A stretch of 64,000 bases of DNA, from the NCBI GenBank assembly GCA_003864495.1, contig ML133457.1, forward strand, positions 1,488,001-1,552,000. The letters run 5' to 3'. The position numbers and the translations under genes were made by a program. Position 1 is the stretch's first letter; each line of letters begins with the position of its first letter. The notes beneath the pieces were generated by a model. It worked only from the letters and a program-made list of their open reading frames with translations, searched no databases and was not told where the DNA came from. Positions 53,201-64,000 of the stretch are shown piece after piece. The stretch comes from Nemopilema nomurai (Eukaryota > Cnidaria > Scyphozoa > Rhizostomeae > Rhizostomatidae).

Positions 53201-55488
53201 ATAAAAGGCGAATCGAATGCTTTAAAAGGTATTTAAAAATTCTATTCGTGGCACCTCAACTATCTGTATACAGAAATTCTAATTATTCTTGCCATCTTTT
53301 ATTTGTATTATTACTGTTTTATTATTCTCATTGCTATTGTTAGTTTGGATGTTTTTGTTATGACTTTTTGGATTATCAATATCACTAGGATATTATTTCT
53401 TGTCAACAGTCAAGATAATGACATAAACTTTTATTAAGCCCTAATACTACCTACTCTGACAGTCAACTGTCCTAAATTAGTGTTGACATAAAATCTCAGC
53501 ACCACTATTATTCGTGTCTCTAATATTTACGCTACCTTCGTGATTTAAAAAAGACATCGCAAATTACTTTAAAGTAAATGCAATGGATTGTTTTTATTAT
53601 TGAATAATTTTGATATATTCATAATGAGGAAGGCTCAGTGGTGAGAGACCCTGACTACGGGCGCAAGGGTCCGTGGTTCGAATCCCTGGCATGACCAAAC
53701 TTTCACCCAGAGTGAGGAGGATCGTCAGCTCTCTGTAATTCCAGGCATAAGGAATCACGAGGTGTGGCCACATCGAGAGGAAGGACTAGGACACTGCTCG
53801 ATAAGCTTAAGCTTCTCATTGACCTGAAAACTAGCTTAGGATGCAAGGTAGAAACAGTTATTATAAACAAATACAGAAATTATAAAATTATAAATACTCT
53901 TCATTTAGATATAAAATGTGAAATCGATGATTCATTTGCCGAAAATGAAGAAGAACATAGAAGTGAGGATGGCGATATCACCACCGAATTTGAAAGAAGT
54001 TTTGCTTCATCAGGTAGGCGGAAGCCGAATCACTTATCACTGCAGTGTTTTTCATGGCAAACTTAAACTGAAGTTGGTATCCTGATATCTGACGTCACTT
54101 GTTACCAGGCCCTTCACAAAATCTGCTTGGCTAGAAAAAGGCAAATGCAATTTATTATCGGAATATATCTTTGATTAATTGAAGTTTGGTTGTCATTGAA
54201 TATTGTTCTTTAAATAATTTTCAAGACAATGCGTCTGTCACTTACAATGAAAAGTTCATAAATTCGCAATAACATTCACATATAATTTTTTCAATTATCT
54301 TCTTTCAAGATCTGGAAACGGTTGTCAAGTTTGATCAAGCATTCAACTTCGAAAATGCCATCTCCAATGTGATGAAAGAAAGACCGAAAAAGAAGCGTAG
54401 AAGTATGAAGTGTTTTGTTTCCTTTTTTCTTCCTCTCTCTCAGTTTTAAAAGTTTTAATTGATCTGTTTTGAGGAGCATAAGATACTTCAATTTGTGACT
54501 ACTAGCAGTATGATGACTATAGAAAGTTTCATATGTGGATTGAACTTCCCTCACTGCTATACTCAACTTCCCTCACTTATTTTCACCGTTTAGAATAACG
54601 GGTCTCTAACAAGAGGCAAATTAGCCCATGTGCCTCTTTCAAGAGCCGAGCATGGTGTAATTTTTTTAATTTGTAAAAACTGCGTAGGCCTTGAAAGTGT
54701 TCTCAGAAGTGTTCTATTCCAAAAATGCACTTCTTGAACATGTTATTGAACTGTGTAATAGGTTTCATTGTTTATGCGAACCAATTGTTAGAGAAATTAA
54801 CTATTAAAGTCGATGACGTCACACTTATTACCCGTGTTTTTACTCCTAGTGTTAACGACGGTTGCTACACAAACTCCACCTGAAAACTCAATTTATGATG
54901 ATATAGGTACGATCAGTAAATTCAATATGCAATGATATTAGAATGTAAGGTGTACCAATGTATTGTGCGGTTTTTATGTTCTTCTCCATATAGTTATTTC
55001 CTCTTTCTATATTTCACAAAGCTTTAAATTTCAAGAAAAAAACAGCGCATCAATCTAAAAGCCGCTTATAGTCTAGAAGATTTCTTAATTTTTGGTTGCC
55101 TGATTCGCCTTTTATTTTTTTCCACATATAAATTATGTAATGAATCAATAATTATGTAATAAATATTTACTTACCTGTTTCAACTACAGAGCCGATTAAA
55201 CTTCCGGTGCGGTATCTTTATGAGTTCCTGGAATTACTGCTGGCTGACGATCGATACAAGAAATTGATCATGTGGAAGGACAAGGAAGAAAGAGTGTTCA
55301 TGCTGATTGATCACCATAAAGTCGCGGAGATGTGGGGTATGCATAAAAGAAAAAAGCCAATGACCTATGATAAATTTAGCCGCGCACTTCGTTTTTATTA
55401 CAGCAAAAAAATATTGAAGAAAGAGCCCGGTAGATTTACGTACAAATTTTTAATACAAGAGGGGGATATTATACAGTACATGAAGTAG
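50245..55488 (+). CDS. ETS-domain transcription factor, divergent, 8 exons
   Basis: Exons: 50245-50304, 51730-51889, 52841-52891, 53145-53228, 53909-54013, 54310-54402, 54850-54906, 55190-55488; all GT-AG, closing to 302 aa. The C-terminal ETS domain (about 212-290) reads YLYEFLELLLADDRY, MWKDKEERVFML, VAEMWGMHKRKKPMTYDKF, SRALRFYYSKKIL and GRFTYKFL. The recognition-helix arginines (SRALR) that contact GGA(A/T) are kept. The first conserved Trp is Tyr (LYEF), as in SPI/PU.1. MTYDK and the spacing resemble ESE/ELF, so the subfamily is unresolved. A basic signal RPKKKRR (178-184) is a likely NLS. The N-terminal half is acidic and Ser-rich, without a Pointed domain, and may activate transcription. 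AATAAA occurs at 56413-56418. The 5'-most exon is the least certain. Confidence 0.88.
50400..50452. repeat. TTG/CTG trinucleotide-rich tract in ETS intron 1
   Basis: Imperfect run of GTTGCTGTTGCTGTTG then TTGTTGTTGTTG; translates as polyGln on the minus strand but lies in an intron. Confidence 0.8.
52427..52447. repeat. Poly-G run in ETS intron 2
   Basis: Twenty or so consecutive G. A matching poly-C run of 13 lies about 380 bp upstream at 52041-52053. The two could pair, but each is also a simple repeat. Confidence 0.9.
53625..53820 (+). repeat. tRNA-derived SINE in ETS intron 4
   Basis: Internal pol III promoter boxes are present: A box GGCTCAGTGGT at 53632-53642 and B box GGTTCGAATCC at 53675-53685, with typical spacing. 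The head resembles a tRNA but lacks a paired acceptor stem, followed by about 120 bp of unrelated tail. It differs in sequence from the SINE pieces at 9326-9505. Confidence 0.7.
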
Positions 55489-57846
55489 ACAGGCTTGTGA
55501 CGTAAGACTTGTGATAGTTTCAAATGCATTCTTAAGGCTACCAGAGGATTTTAGAGGCGGGGAGTATTATTATTAATTTTCAATCTAATAGAGAAAACAA
55601 TTTTTCAAAATTATTATGTCATTTGTTTAGGTCATATACCTTTCCATCAAAGCATCATTCCTTTCATTAGTATTTCCAGGATAAACGCATTAGTTTTTGC
55701 ATGGGAAAATTTCTAGTCCCCCACTTATGGTTCGTAAAAGTTTTGAAGCAGAAATAGCATATTCAAGATTAGGGATCAAGTTATTTATTGAAGATATTGG
55801 AACAGTTTAGTAATCCTGTTTCACAGACTTGAGCTAGGAGAGGTACTTGCCACTTTTCAGTTTTGTTCGACAGTTGTGGCATGATTGAAAGTTCAATAAG
55901 TTTCAAATTTTTTTTGGTAGCCTCTTTGTAAATGCTTTGAAACCACCTTGATTGCTAATGCTTGTAAATATTTTCCAAGACGGAGTGAGAAATCGATGTT
56001 TTAGGCCGTTTTTCTTTGGTTGTATCACTACGAGGGAATGAATCTTGAGTGAGAAGTTTTAGTCATTTGGTAATGAGCATGGTAATCAAATTCAAGAAAC
56101 TTACTTGCCTTTGATGATTAAACAAGTGGGTTTAAGATACTAACTGAAAAATAATGAAATTCGTTTTAAAACATCGTTTCTTTCAATGGGTTTGACATTT
56201 TAGGTACCATTAGACATTCATTTGAAAATAATTTAATTAAATTGTCGATTTGAACGTTTGATGCCGATTCTACTGTGAGATAGTAATTTTTATACTGCAG
56301 AATTTTTTAATCGTAGATTAAACATGAAGATCCGTAAAGTAGTATTTGTATTTTTGGGAAAAGTTTTTCAAACCAAATCCCTTATAAACAACTAGAATAT
56401 ATTGAAATGCAAAATAAAATCTATTGTTATTGATAAATGATATAAAGTCTTAAATTTGCTGCTGGATCAGAAAGAGAATAATTTACCTCAGTTTTGATTA
56501 TCGAGATTCCAAAGAATTTGATAGCGATTTAATTGTTCTACGCGTTTGGAAAGTTTTAGAGCTTACCATTTAGAGCTTGGTAGGCCCAGATAAATCTGAA
56601 CTTCTGTCTTTTTAGCAGAATCAATTTTTGCCTCCTCTGTTTTTAAATGCTGCAACGTATATGATTGTGGAGAGCATATCTAGGGTCATCACTGTTTTTC
56701 TAAATTTCTCTTTTCGATTTTACTGGAATATTTATTGATTTTAGTGACATTTTCCTTCTAATGCCAAAACAAACTTGTACCCCTTAGAAAAAGCTCTTAA
56801 TTTATTGAGGCTTTTCATTTTTCACGAAAATCCCTCCTCATGCCATTTCTTTACGATATGCTCCAAAGTGATATTCTTCAATTGATTACGAAGGAGTGCA
56901 TTCTTAAGATTGGCATGTTCTTCGCATTCTTGTTTTTGATACAGTCAAGGATCCTTTGCAATCTATTTTTAGTATTACTGATTGTATTTTGCAGTATCTT
57001 ATAAATTTTATCATCGCGTTTTTGTAAAAATTTTGAACCCTAATGAAGATGTGGATTTTCGAACACAATCGATTCTGTAAAATCGTTTTAGAACGCAGTG
57101 CGTATTGTAACGGTTTGTTAAAATCGTCTTATTTGGTAAATTTACAGATGACTATAATTCAAGTGATGAATTACAAAGATTTTCTCGGTCAAATTATGGA
57201 TTCCAGAAATACTTGTGATCAGGTTTTGAATCATTTTCGCCCATCTTGCCATGACTCAAGGCAAGGCTCTCTTCAGCAGTTTTGTAAAATTCGAACTGAA
57301 ATATTTTCTGTAAATACATTGATGAGCGATTGTTTATAATTTTATACATTTGAATTTTCATGAATATTTGTTGAAATAATTATGTTTTTTTCGAAAGCCT
57401 CAAGTATTAATGTAGATGGAAAGATGCTTAGAAAGATGTCGCGTTAGAAAGCTTTAGAAAGCAAGATTTCTATATTCAGATATTCAGGAACTGGTTCTCA
57501 TTATTTAGGGTCGACAAAGACAAAAAGGAAGAAAAGAAGGAAATCATAGAAAAGCAACAAAAAGAATAGTTATGTATCTACATGACATGGGCAAGTATAG
57601 CAGAAAGAGGAGTAGTTCAGGCCTTGCAATTTGCGGTTTGGCGAGAAGTGTAAACTTGAATCATTAATGAACTGAGAATTACAATGAAAGACCAACGACA
57701 TACCCAAAATACTTTAAGTGCTCATGGCAAAACATCACAAGCAAGACGGATTTCGTTTTTCGCTTTTGCTTGAATAAAAAGGGATTATATATTTTATGTA
57801 AATGTTTCAGTTCAGACACCTGCTCAAAGTGTGCGTAGAAGCAAAT
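55489..57846. other. ETS 3' untranslated region and intergenic DNA
   Basis: The 3'UTR could reach the AATAAA at 56413-56418, giving about 0.9 kb. Beyond it I see no exon, RNA gene or transposon boundary up to the direct repeat at 57847. Confidence 0.4.
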
Positions 57847-58048
57847 CTGTATTAAGCTTGCAAAGATTTCACCAAAAGTGTCTGCCTTCGCGGGGAGCGC
57901 GAAAGTGCAAACACAATAACAGAAATAGCTTTTTGGCAGCAATTGAGTTGTTTGTTTTCGGCCAGAAATGTATGTCACATTGCGAGATTCCAGGAGCAAA
58001 TTGCTTGATTTACGGCTGTGGAAGTAACTGCAGAGGAACATGACATGA

Positions 58049-59470
58049 ACACCCACTTTATTCCGCATCATTGTGCGGTAAGAAAAGATCATGACACCAT
58101 CAAGGTAAGAATTGTTTTCGATTGTCTTCGCTAAGTGTAGCCCTCATTCTTTTTCATTAAATGATCAATTACAGAGGGGAGATAACTTTTCATCATTGAT
58201 ATTTGATTCAGTACTTCGTTTTGTATTCATCCTATTGTAATGGCGGCTGATATCGAGAAAGCATTTTGACAAATTGGAATAGATAAGCAAGACAGTGCAA
58301 TTTTTGAAGATTTCTATGGGTCGACGATATTGACAAGGAAACTACCGCCATAGTTCAATATAGGTTGGCACGCCTACCCTTCGGATTAGAAGCCAGTCCG
58401 GCTATATTAGGAGCTACAGAAAGAAAGCACATAGCACAGTTTGAGGAAAGCGAGCCTAATATTTGAAAGATTCTGCGCCAGTTATATGCCGATGATTTGT
58501 GTTGCGGTGCAGAATCCTCCGCAGAGGCGTTATCAAAAGGGCAATTTAATCAAAAGGGGGTTTCAACATACGTAATTGGAAGAGTAATTCATCGGAAGTG
58601 CGTGCCGAAATGCACGATCTAGAATCAACGGAATCGGCTAAGAGATATAAAGAGAACTCAAATATTTTACAGGACGACCAAACGTTAGCAAAGTTCGCAT
58701 TTGGCCTATCTATAGGTAGCAGTACTTCTAAGGTATTAGGGTTCAACTGGGATTTTGAGTCAGATAAATTTATTATGATGTGTAGCAAATAATAGAGCTT
58801 GTAGCTAAGCCTCGAAGAGCTTCGAAGAGGTCTCTGTTAAAAGTAGCTGCAAATGTATTTCACCCCATTAGAGTATTTTGTAAAACCTCTTAAAAGGTGG
58901 GTTTTACAAACGTGAGTTCTTTATTGGCAGAAATTCTCAAAAATACGGCAACGGCGGATACGATCAAAATTCTCCTTTTTATGGCAATGATACGACTAAC
59001 GGCTAACAGCAAGTTCGACAAATAACGACACGGCTTCAACAGGCACGACCAAACTAGCGACAGAGCTCCTAGCAGTACGGCAAAACTTTCGACAAGCCTA
59101 CCCCTAACTTATGACACAACCTTTTATATAACCTGAGCAAACCTTAAGATAATAATTACGTAATACAAAAAACATCTTTACAGACGCTGATGCAATCACA
59201 GCGCAATGGTGCAATTGTCACGTGATACTGTCCGTAAGGGAACCCTGTGTCGTTACAATTTGATGCTGTTTACCATCAACCCGCATAGTAATCAAATACA
59301 GGCTCTTTCAGATGCCAGCAAACAGGCATATGCAACATGTGTTTACTTGCGCATAATGTACCAAACTGGGGAAATTGGCATTTAGTTGATTGCAGCAAAG
59401 AAAAATTACAAAATTGTTACCAGGCATCTAAGAGTGGCAAGGCTTGAGATCCCATTGAAACAGGAGGCAA
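58049..59470 (+). pseudogene. BEL/Pao reverse transcriptase/RNase H remnant, copy A
   Basis: Plus-strand pieces in three frames follow BEL/Pao order: HFIPHHCAVRKDHDTIKVRI with VFD (start of RT), then RT with ARLPFGLEASPA and LYADDL, then LGFNWDFESDKF, then LLKVAANVFHPIRVF. After the solo LTR comes RNase H text SDASKQAYATCVYLR. Several stops and frame changes make it inactive. Confidence 0.8.
58879..59257 (-). mobile_element. Solo LTR, copy A, minus orientation, ATTT target duplication
   Basis: Read on the minus strand the 379-bp segment starts TGTAACGACACAGGG and ends AGGTTTTACA (TG...CA). It contains TATAAAAGG and, near the far end, CAATAAAG, i.e. a promoter and a polyadenylation signal in LTR order. 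ATTT flanks both sides (58875-58878 and 59258-59261). It splits the BEL/Pao fragment between RT and RNase H. The matching internal region of the donor element is absent, hence a solo LTR. Confidence 0.85.
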
Positions 59471-60063
59471 ACGTGTATTTACTCGCTCAATTAAATATCT
59501 GACCTTAGAACTCCATGTAGGTAAGAACATTGAAGAGCCTTCTTACAACGAAGATACGCGTTTGCGCATGATCAGCGAATTGCCGCAAAAGGACACGCAG
59601 GCACTCGGTAGACTAAGGCGCAGTGCTGCAATAATAGGAAAACTGAACCGACGTTATAAAGTTTTGTAATTCTGTATCGCATTTAAACTGCTTTGTTTTC
59701 TTAAGTTATGTTGATATTTCTTGTTTGAGCGCCTTTATTGAGGGCAGTTGTTGCAGTGACCACTTAAGAAATTCAGCTAAATTTTCTAAGATACTGACCA
59801 AAGTTATGCAAATCACTGACCCGTATTTTAGCAGAGCTTTAATATTTTGGCCCTGATTCGATGGGGTTCCCAACATCAGATATAGCCAGTTTGTATCCTC
59901 CATGATGTTCTGTGCAATTTCTCGTCAAGTGATGGTGCGTTTCAACCTCTAGTCATTTGAGAACAATGCTGATTTGAATGCCCCTTTGTTGTGTTGCCGT
60001 ACCAGTCCTTTTCTATTTAATATCTTCATCGCGGCGGGTTGTCGAAGTGGAAGACGCACCAAG

Positions 60064-60624
60064 ATGCTGCTGTTGAAGGTCCTGCGTTTTGTCGGAGCCC
60101 TGTTGCTGGCCAACCAGATAACCGTTGATGGGTTGAATGCAGCATCTATAGGCAGCCCAGACACCAACATCCTTCGCAAGGAAAACAGAGACCATTTTCG
60201 CTTCACTGTTTACCCGCGGCCACTGAGTACCTGGGGGCGTGGCAGAAATGTAGCTGACGAAAGGCAATGGCTGCACTCGCACAGGTGGAATTTGTATGGG
60301 TTTCAGGCCAAAGGGGACTCTGAAGGCGTAGCATACATTCAAGTGGACCTCAAAAAGCCTCACTTCGTGCGAGCCTTTGCCGTGACTGGGTACGGTCATA
60401 AGCCAACGGGGCCGTTCTTCCTTGAAGGGTCGACCGATGCAGCTGACTGGAAAATGGTTGCTGAAGGCAAGGCGAGCCAGTGGCATGCTCCTGGTACATT
60501 CCCGTTTCGCCAAAGCCAGATCATCAAAGCTGTGTACCCAAACAGGTACCGATATTACCGAGTGATCGCGAGAGGATGGACCAACGGATACATGCTTATC
60601 TACAATTGGGGACTTTTTACCTAA
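60064..60624 (+). CDS. Small secreted discoidin (F5/8C-like) protein
   Basis: Single-exon frame of 186 residues. It starts with a signal peptide (MLLLKVLRFVGALLLANQIT) and then a single beta-rich domain with discoidin/F5-8 type C features: YIQVDLKKPHFVRAFAVTGY, FFLEGSTDAADWKMV, RYRYYRVIARGW and a C-terminal YNWGLFT. Such galactose-binding-like domains bind sugars or lipids outside the cell; the ligand here is unknown. I chose the Met at 60064 because the frame upstream (from 59974) lies mostly in repeat A. AATAAA follows at 60759-60764. It sits between two 2.2-kb direct repeats. Whether it is expressed cannot be told; the intact frame and signal peptide favour a real gene. Domain assignment is by motif pattern only. 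Confidence 0.6.
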   Translation: MLLLKVLRFVGALLLANQITVDGLNAASIGSPDTNILRKENRDHFRFTVYPRPLSTWGRGRNVADERQWLHSHRWNLYGFQAKGDSEGVAYIQVDLKKPHFVRAFAVTGYGHKPTGPFFLEGSTDAADWKMVAEGKASQWHAPGTFPFRQSQIIKAVYPNRYRYYRVIARGWTNGYMLIYNWGLFT

Positions 60625-61125
60625 TATTCAAGCCAGCTTAACTTTGTACTGTGATTTAAAATATTAATGAAATGAGCAGAGAAAGTGCTGTGTTTGTCTT
60701 CTTTGAACGACCACACTAGGTTCTGTCATGTTGAACTCACTAATAATTTAGGCATGTCAATAAATTCTAGCTTCTGGTGCCACTTTCGATAATAGCCTTG
60801 TCGACTTTTCAAGTCATTGTGCTATTTTAATTTTTGCGGCAAACTGAACTGAGTAATAGATTAGCAGAAAGAATAATCATGCAACATTTCTTTTCAATTT
60901 TATACTGAGAAGTCGTTTTTTAACTAACTTTAGTTACAAAGTTGCTATTGAGCTTAAAAGTATATAGAATTGAGCGAAGAGAGGATTCAAGTGTATGATT
61001 TTTCCCATGATGCAAGATAATTCGTGGCTTTAGGTAAATTTAGAATCAGTACAGAATGGTTTCTCTTTCTGTGCGTCAACCTTTGCTTTCAATTGGCCTA
61101 GAAAGCTCACATAAGCTCACATAAC
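60625..61125 (+). other. 3' flank of the discoidin-like gene
   Basis: Unique DNA with AATAAA at 60759-60764. A tandem AAGCTCACATA pair occurs just before the start of direct repeat B. Nothing else is recognised. Confidence 0.45.
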
Positions 61126-61336
61126 CTGTATTAAGCTTGCAAAGATTTCACCAAAAGTGTCTGCCTTCGCGGGGAGCGCGAAAGTGCACAACAATAACAT
61201 GAATTGCTTTTGGCAGCAATTGAGTTGTTTGTTTTCCGCTAGAAATGTATGTCACAAGTTTAATTGCTTGCGGGACTCCAGGAGCAAATTGCTTGATTTA
61301 CGGCTGTGGAAGTAACTGCAGAGGAACATGCCATGA

Positions 61337-62760
61337 ACACCCACTTTATTCCGCATCATTGTGCGGTAAGAAAAGATCATGACACCATCAAGGTAAGAAT
61401 TGTTTTCGATTGTCTTCGCTAAGTCTAGCCCTGATTCTTTTTCCTCAAATGATCAATTACAGAGGGGAGATAACTTTTCGTCATCGATATTTGATTCAGT
61501 ACTTCGTTTTGTATTCATCCTATTGTAATGACGGCTGATATAGAGAAGGCATTTTTACAAATTGGAATAGATAAGCAAGACCGTGCAATTTTTGAAGATT
61601 TCTATGGGTCGACGATATTGACAAGGAAAATACCGCCATAGTTCAATATAGGTTGGCACGCCTACCCTTCGGATTAGAAGCCAGTCCGGCTATATTAGGA
61701 GCTACAGAACGAAAGCACATAGCACAGTTTGAGGAAAGCGAGCCTAATATTTGAAAGATTCTGCGCCAGTTATATGCCGATGATTTGTGATGCGGTGCAG
61801 AATCCTCCGCAGAGGCGTTATCAAAAGGGCAATTTAATCAAAAGGGGGTTTCAACATACGTAATTGGAAGTGTAATTCATCGGAAGTGCGTGCCGAAATG
61901 CACGATTTAGAATCAACGGAATCGGCTAAGAGATATAAAGAGAACTCAAATATTTTACAGGACGACCAAACGTTAGCAAAGTTCGCATTTGGCCTATCTA
62001 TAGGTAGCAGTACTTCTAAGGTATTAGGGTTCAACTGGGATTTTGAGTCAGATAAATTAATTATGATGTGTAGCAAATAATAGAGCTTGTAGCTAAGCCT
62101 CGAAGAGCTTCGAAGAGGTCTCTGTTAAAAGTAGCTGCAAATGTATTTCACCCCATTAGAGTATTTTGTAAAACCTCTTAAAAGGTGGGTTTTACAAACG
62201 TGAGTTCTTTATTGGCAGAAATTCTCAAAAATACGGCAACGGCGGATAAGATCAAAATTCTCCTTTTTATGGCAATGATACGACTAACGGCTAACAGCAA
62301 GTTCGACAAATAACGACACGGCTTCAACAGGCACGACCAAACTAGCGACAGAGCTCCTAGCAGTACGGCAAAACTTTCGACAAGCCTACCCCTAACTTAT
62401 GACACAACCTTTTATACAACCTGAGCAAACCTTAAAATAATAATTACGTAATACAAAAAACATCTTTACAGACGCTGATGCAATCACAGCGCAATGGTGC
62501 AATTGTCACGTGATACTGTCCGTAAGGGAACCCTGTGTCGTTACAATTTGATGCTGTTTACCATCAACCCGCATAGTAATCAAATACAGGCTCTTTCAGA
62601 TGCCAGCAAACAGGCATATGCAACATGTGTTTACTTGCGCATAATGTACCAAACTGGGGAAATTGGCATTTAGTTGATTGCAGCGAAGAAAAATTACAAA
62701 ATTGTTACCAGGCATCTAAGAGTGGCAAGGCTTGAGATCCCATTGAAACAGGAGGCAAAC
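61337..62760 (+). pseudogene. BEL/Pao reverse transcriptase/RNase H remnant, copy B
   Basis: Same order of pieces as copy A. The segment TADIEKAFLQIGIDKQDRAI is better preserved here than in copy A, where it contains a stop, and shows the BEL/Pao RT catalytic-strand context. LYADDL is followed by a stop. Inactive. Confidence 0.8.
62167..62545 (-). mobile_element. Solo LTR, copy B, minus orientation
   Basis: Same length (379 bp), position within the BEL/Pao fragment and ATTT flanks (62163-62166 and 62546-62549) as copy A. The insertion therefore predates the duplication of the whole block. Confidence 0.85.
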
Positions 62761-63308
62761 GTGTATTTACTCGCTCAATTAAATATCTGATGTCCTTAGA
62801 ACTCCATGTAGGTAAGCACATCGAAGAGCCTTCTTACAACGAAGATACGCGTTTGCGCATGATCAGCGAATTGCCGCAAAAGGACACGCAGGCACTCGGT
62901 AGACTAAGGCGCAGTGCTGCAATAATAGGAGAACTGAACCGACGTTATAAAGTTTTGTAATTCTATATCGCATTTAAACTGCTTTGTTTTCTTAAGTTAT
63001 GTTGATATTTCTTGTTTGAGCGCCTTTATTGAGGGCAGTTGTTGCAGTGACCACTTAAGAAATTCAGCTAAATTTTCTAAGATACTGACCAAAGTTATAC
63101 AAATCACTGACCCGTATTTTAGCAGAACTTTAATATTTTGGCCCTGATTCGATGGGGGTTCCCAACATCAGATATAGCCAGTTTGTATCCTCCATGATGT
63201 TCTGTGCACTTTCACGTCACGTGACGGTGCGTTTCAACCTCTCATTTGAGAACAATGCTGATTTGAATGCCCCTTTGTTATGTTGCCGTAGCAGTCCTTT
63301 TCTATTAA

Positions 63309-64000
63309 ATAAAGTCAGGCTAAGGCCTATATGCTAATACTGACCATGCTAGTGTTCAAACTTTGCGGTTCCCTTATAATATTCCGAGACGATGTGTTTC
63401 CAAAACGACAAGTCTATATTCTGCTAGAGAACGTTTCATAGGCATCTTATCGTTTATACCTTGCGAGCAAAAGTAGTGAGTATTTCACGTAGCAAATTTT
63501 TGAGTCTAAACGGAGGGTTTAGAGCCCAATTTAAGATTTCAAGAGTAGAAAAGTATGACTTTGATCAGTCACCACGGGTAAGTTCAAAGATTATCAGTGA
63601 TGGTAAATAAATAAAAAAGTGCGTTTGCTTTTCTGTTGGTTGTTTTCAAGTGAGAGAAGGCAAAAGCTCTGGTCTGCACATTTGAAGATTCCATCATTAG
63701 CTACATAATGGCATGAATATCAGAAGATAGTCATAGGACAGAATCTGCCACCATTAGCGATGGTAGTATGATGGAATACACCCCCGTTTTGACGCACCTG
63801 TCTTCGCTAAACGAAGAGGGCAACTGGTATTAAGTCAGGGGGTTGTAATTAAGTAGAAAGAAAGGATCTTCAAGGATTGCAAATGCAAATACCTCCAATT
63901 TCGAATACAAATCTTTGACACTGAATAAGTTGTGTTGAGGCCAACTTGTCAACTGAGCCTCCAGTTCTTTTAGAGAAACAATTAATTTTAGTATTCAGTA
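63309..64000. other. Right-edge DNA, nothing recognised
   Basis: No exon, RNA gene or repeat ends were recognised. An imperfect hairpin (GTCTTCGCTAAACGAAGA) lies near 63800. Confidence 0.4.

Larger units (their letters stand above)
57847..60020 (+). mobile_element. Direct repeat A: dead BEL/Pao fragment with nested solo LTR
   Basis: This 2.17-kb block is nearly identical to 61126-63308, in the same orientation. Both start CTGTATTAAGCTTGCAAAG and end ...CAGTCCTTTTCTATT. It contains a broken BEL/Pao pol (see 58049-59470) interrupted by a solo LTR. Its right end provides the upstream part of the frame that leads into the discoidin-like gene at 60064. Confidence 0.85.
61126..63308 (+). mobile_element. 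Direct repeat B: dead BEL/Pao fragment with nested solo LTR
   Basis: Second copy of 57847-60020, differing by scattered substitutions and small indels (for example about 20 extra bases near 61260). The same BEL/Pao pieces and the same solo LTR are present. After 63308 the DNA is unrelated to that after repeat A, so no second discoidin-like gene follows. Confidence 0.85.

Noticed and set aside
53625..53700. Functional tRNA gene
   Set aside because: A and B boxes are present but the acceptor stem does not pair; better explained as a SINE head.
60013..60513. 166-codon minus-strand frame opposite the discoidin-like gene
   Set aside because: Antisense shadow; the plus frame has a signal peptide and domain features.
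57847..63308. Direct repeats as the LTRs of one retroelement
   Set aside because: They contain reverse transcriptase remnants and a nested solo LTR, lack TG...CA ends, and enclose no gag-pol.

Overview
The window is a eukaryotic, metazoan nuclear segment. Genes are split by GT-AG introns, DNA is AT-rich, and transposon debris fills the gaps. The gene set (alpha-tubulin, ZDHHC17, EMC10, ELMOD3, glyoxalase I, an ETS factor) is animal. The mix of CR1/L2-like LINE, BEL/Pao, gypsy, hAT and Harbinger remnants, and the style of the genes, suggest an invertebrate, most likely a cnidarian. That assignment is inference; no taxon-diagnostic marker was found.

Layout. 1-4.3 kb: MITE-like elements and unrecognised DNA. 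4.4-5.0 kb: intronless glyoxalase I (+), about 100 bp downstream of a TA-flanked MITE. 7.5-19.1 kb: complete 19-exon ZDHHC17 palmitoyltransferase (-), 634 aa. 19.1-19.25 kb: a 112-bp bidirectional promoter. 19.25-26.0 kb: complete 10-exon EMC10 (+), 241 aa, with a Harbinger MITE and a 15-bp minisatellite in its last intron. 26.2-26.8 kb: a 90-bp satellite. 28.1-31.6 kb: 5-exon ELMOD3 (-), 482 aa. 31.9-39.4 kb: repeat-rich block (unrecognised coding-like fragment, gypsy 3' end, two MITEs, dead LINE, TC microsatellite, foldback element with long inverted repeats). 40.0-41.4 kb: alpha-tubulin with an uninterrupted coding region (+). 42.5-49.0 kb: hAT MITE with perfect 8-bp TSD, GA microsatellite, dispersed repeats, 114-bp tandem triplicate. 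50.2-55.5 kb: 8-exon divergent ETS-domain factor (+), 302 aa, with a tRNA-derived SINE in an intron. 57.8-63.3 kb: two nearly identical 2.2-kb direct repeats, each a dead BEL/Pao pol fragment carrying the same solo LTR, flanking a small secreted discoidin-like gene.

The genes do not form a pathway. ZDHHC17 (Golgi/vesicle acyltransferase) and EMC10 (ER membrane insertase subunit) share a promoter and could be co-expressed; the others are independent housekeeping, cytoskeletal or regulatory genes. I found no novel multi-gene system. The most unusual object is the twin nested-transposon repeat around the discoidin-like gene. All splice models were built by eye from GT/AG sites, reading phase and family resemblance; every gene quoted as complete closes in frame.
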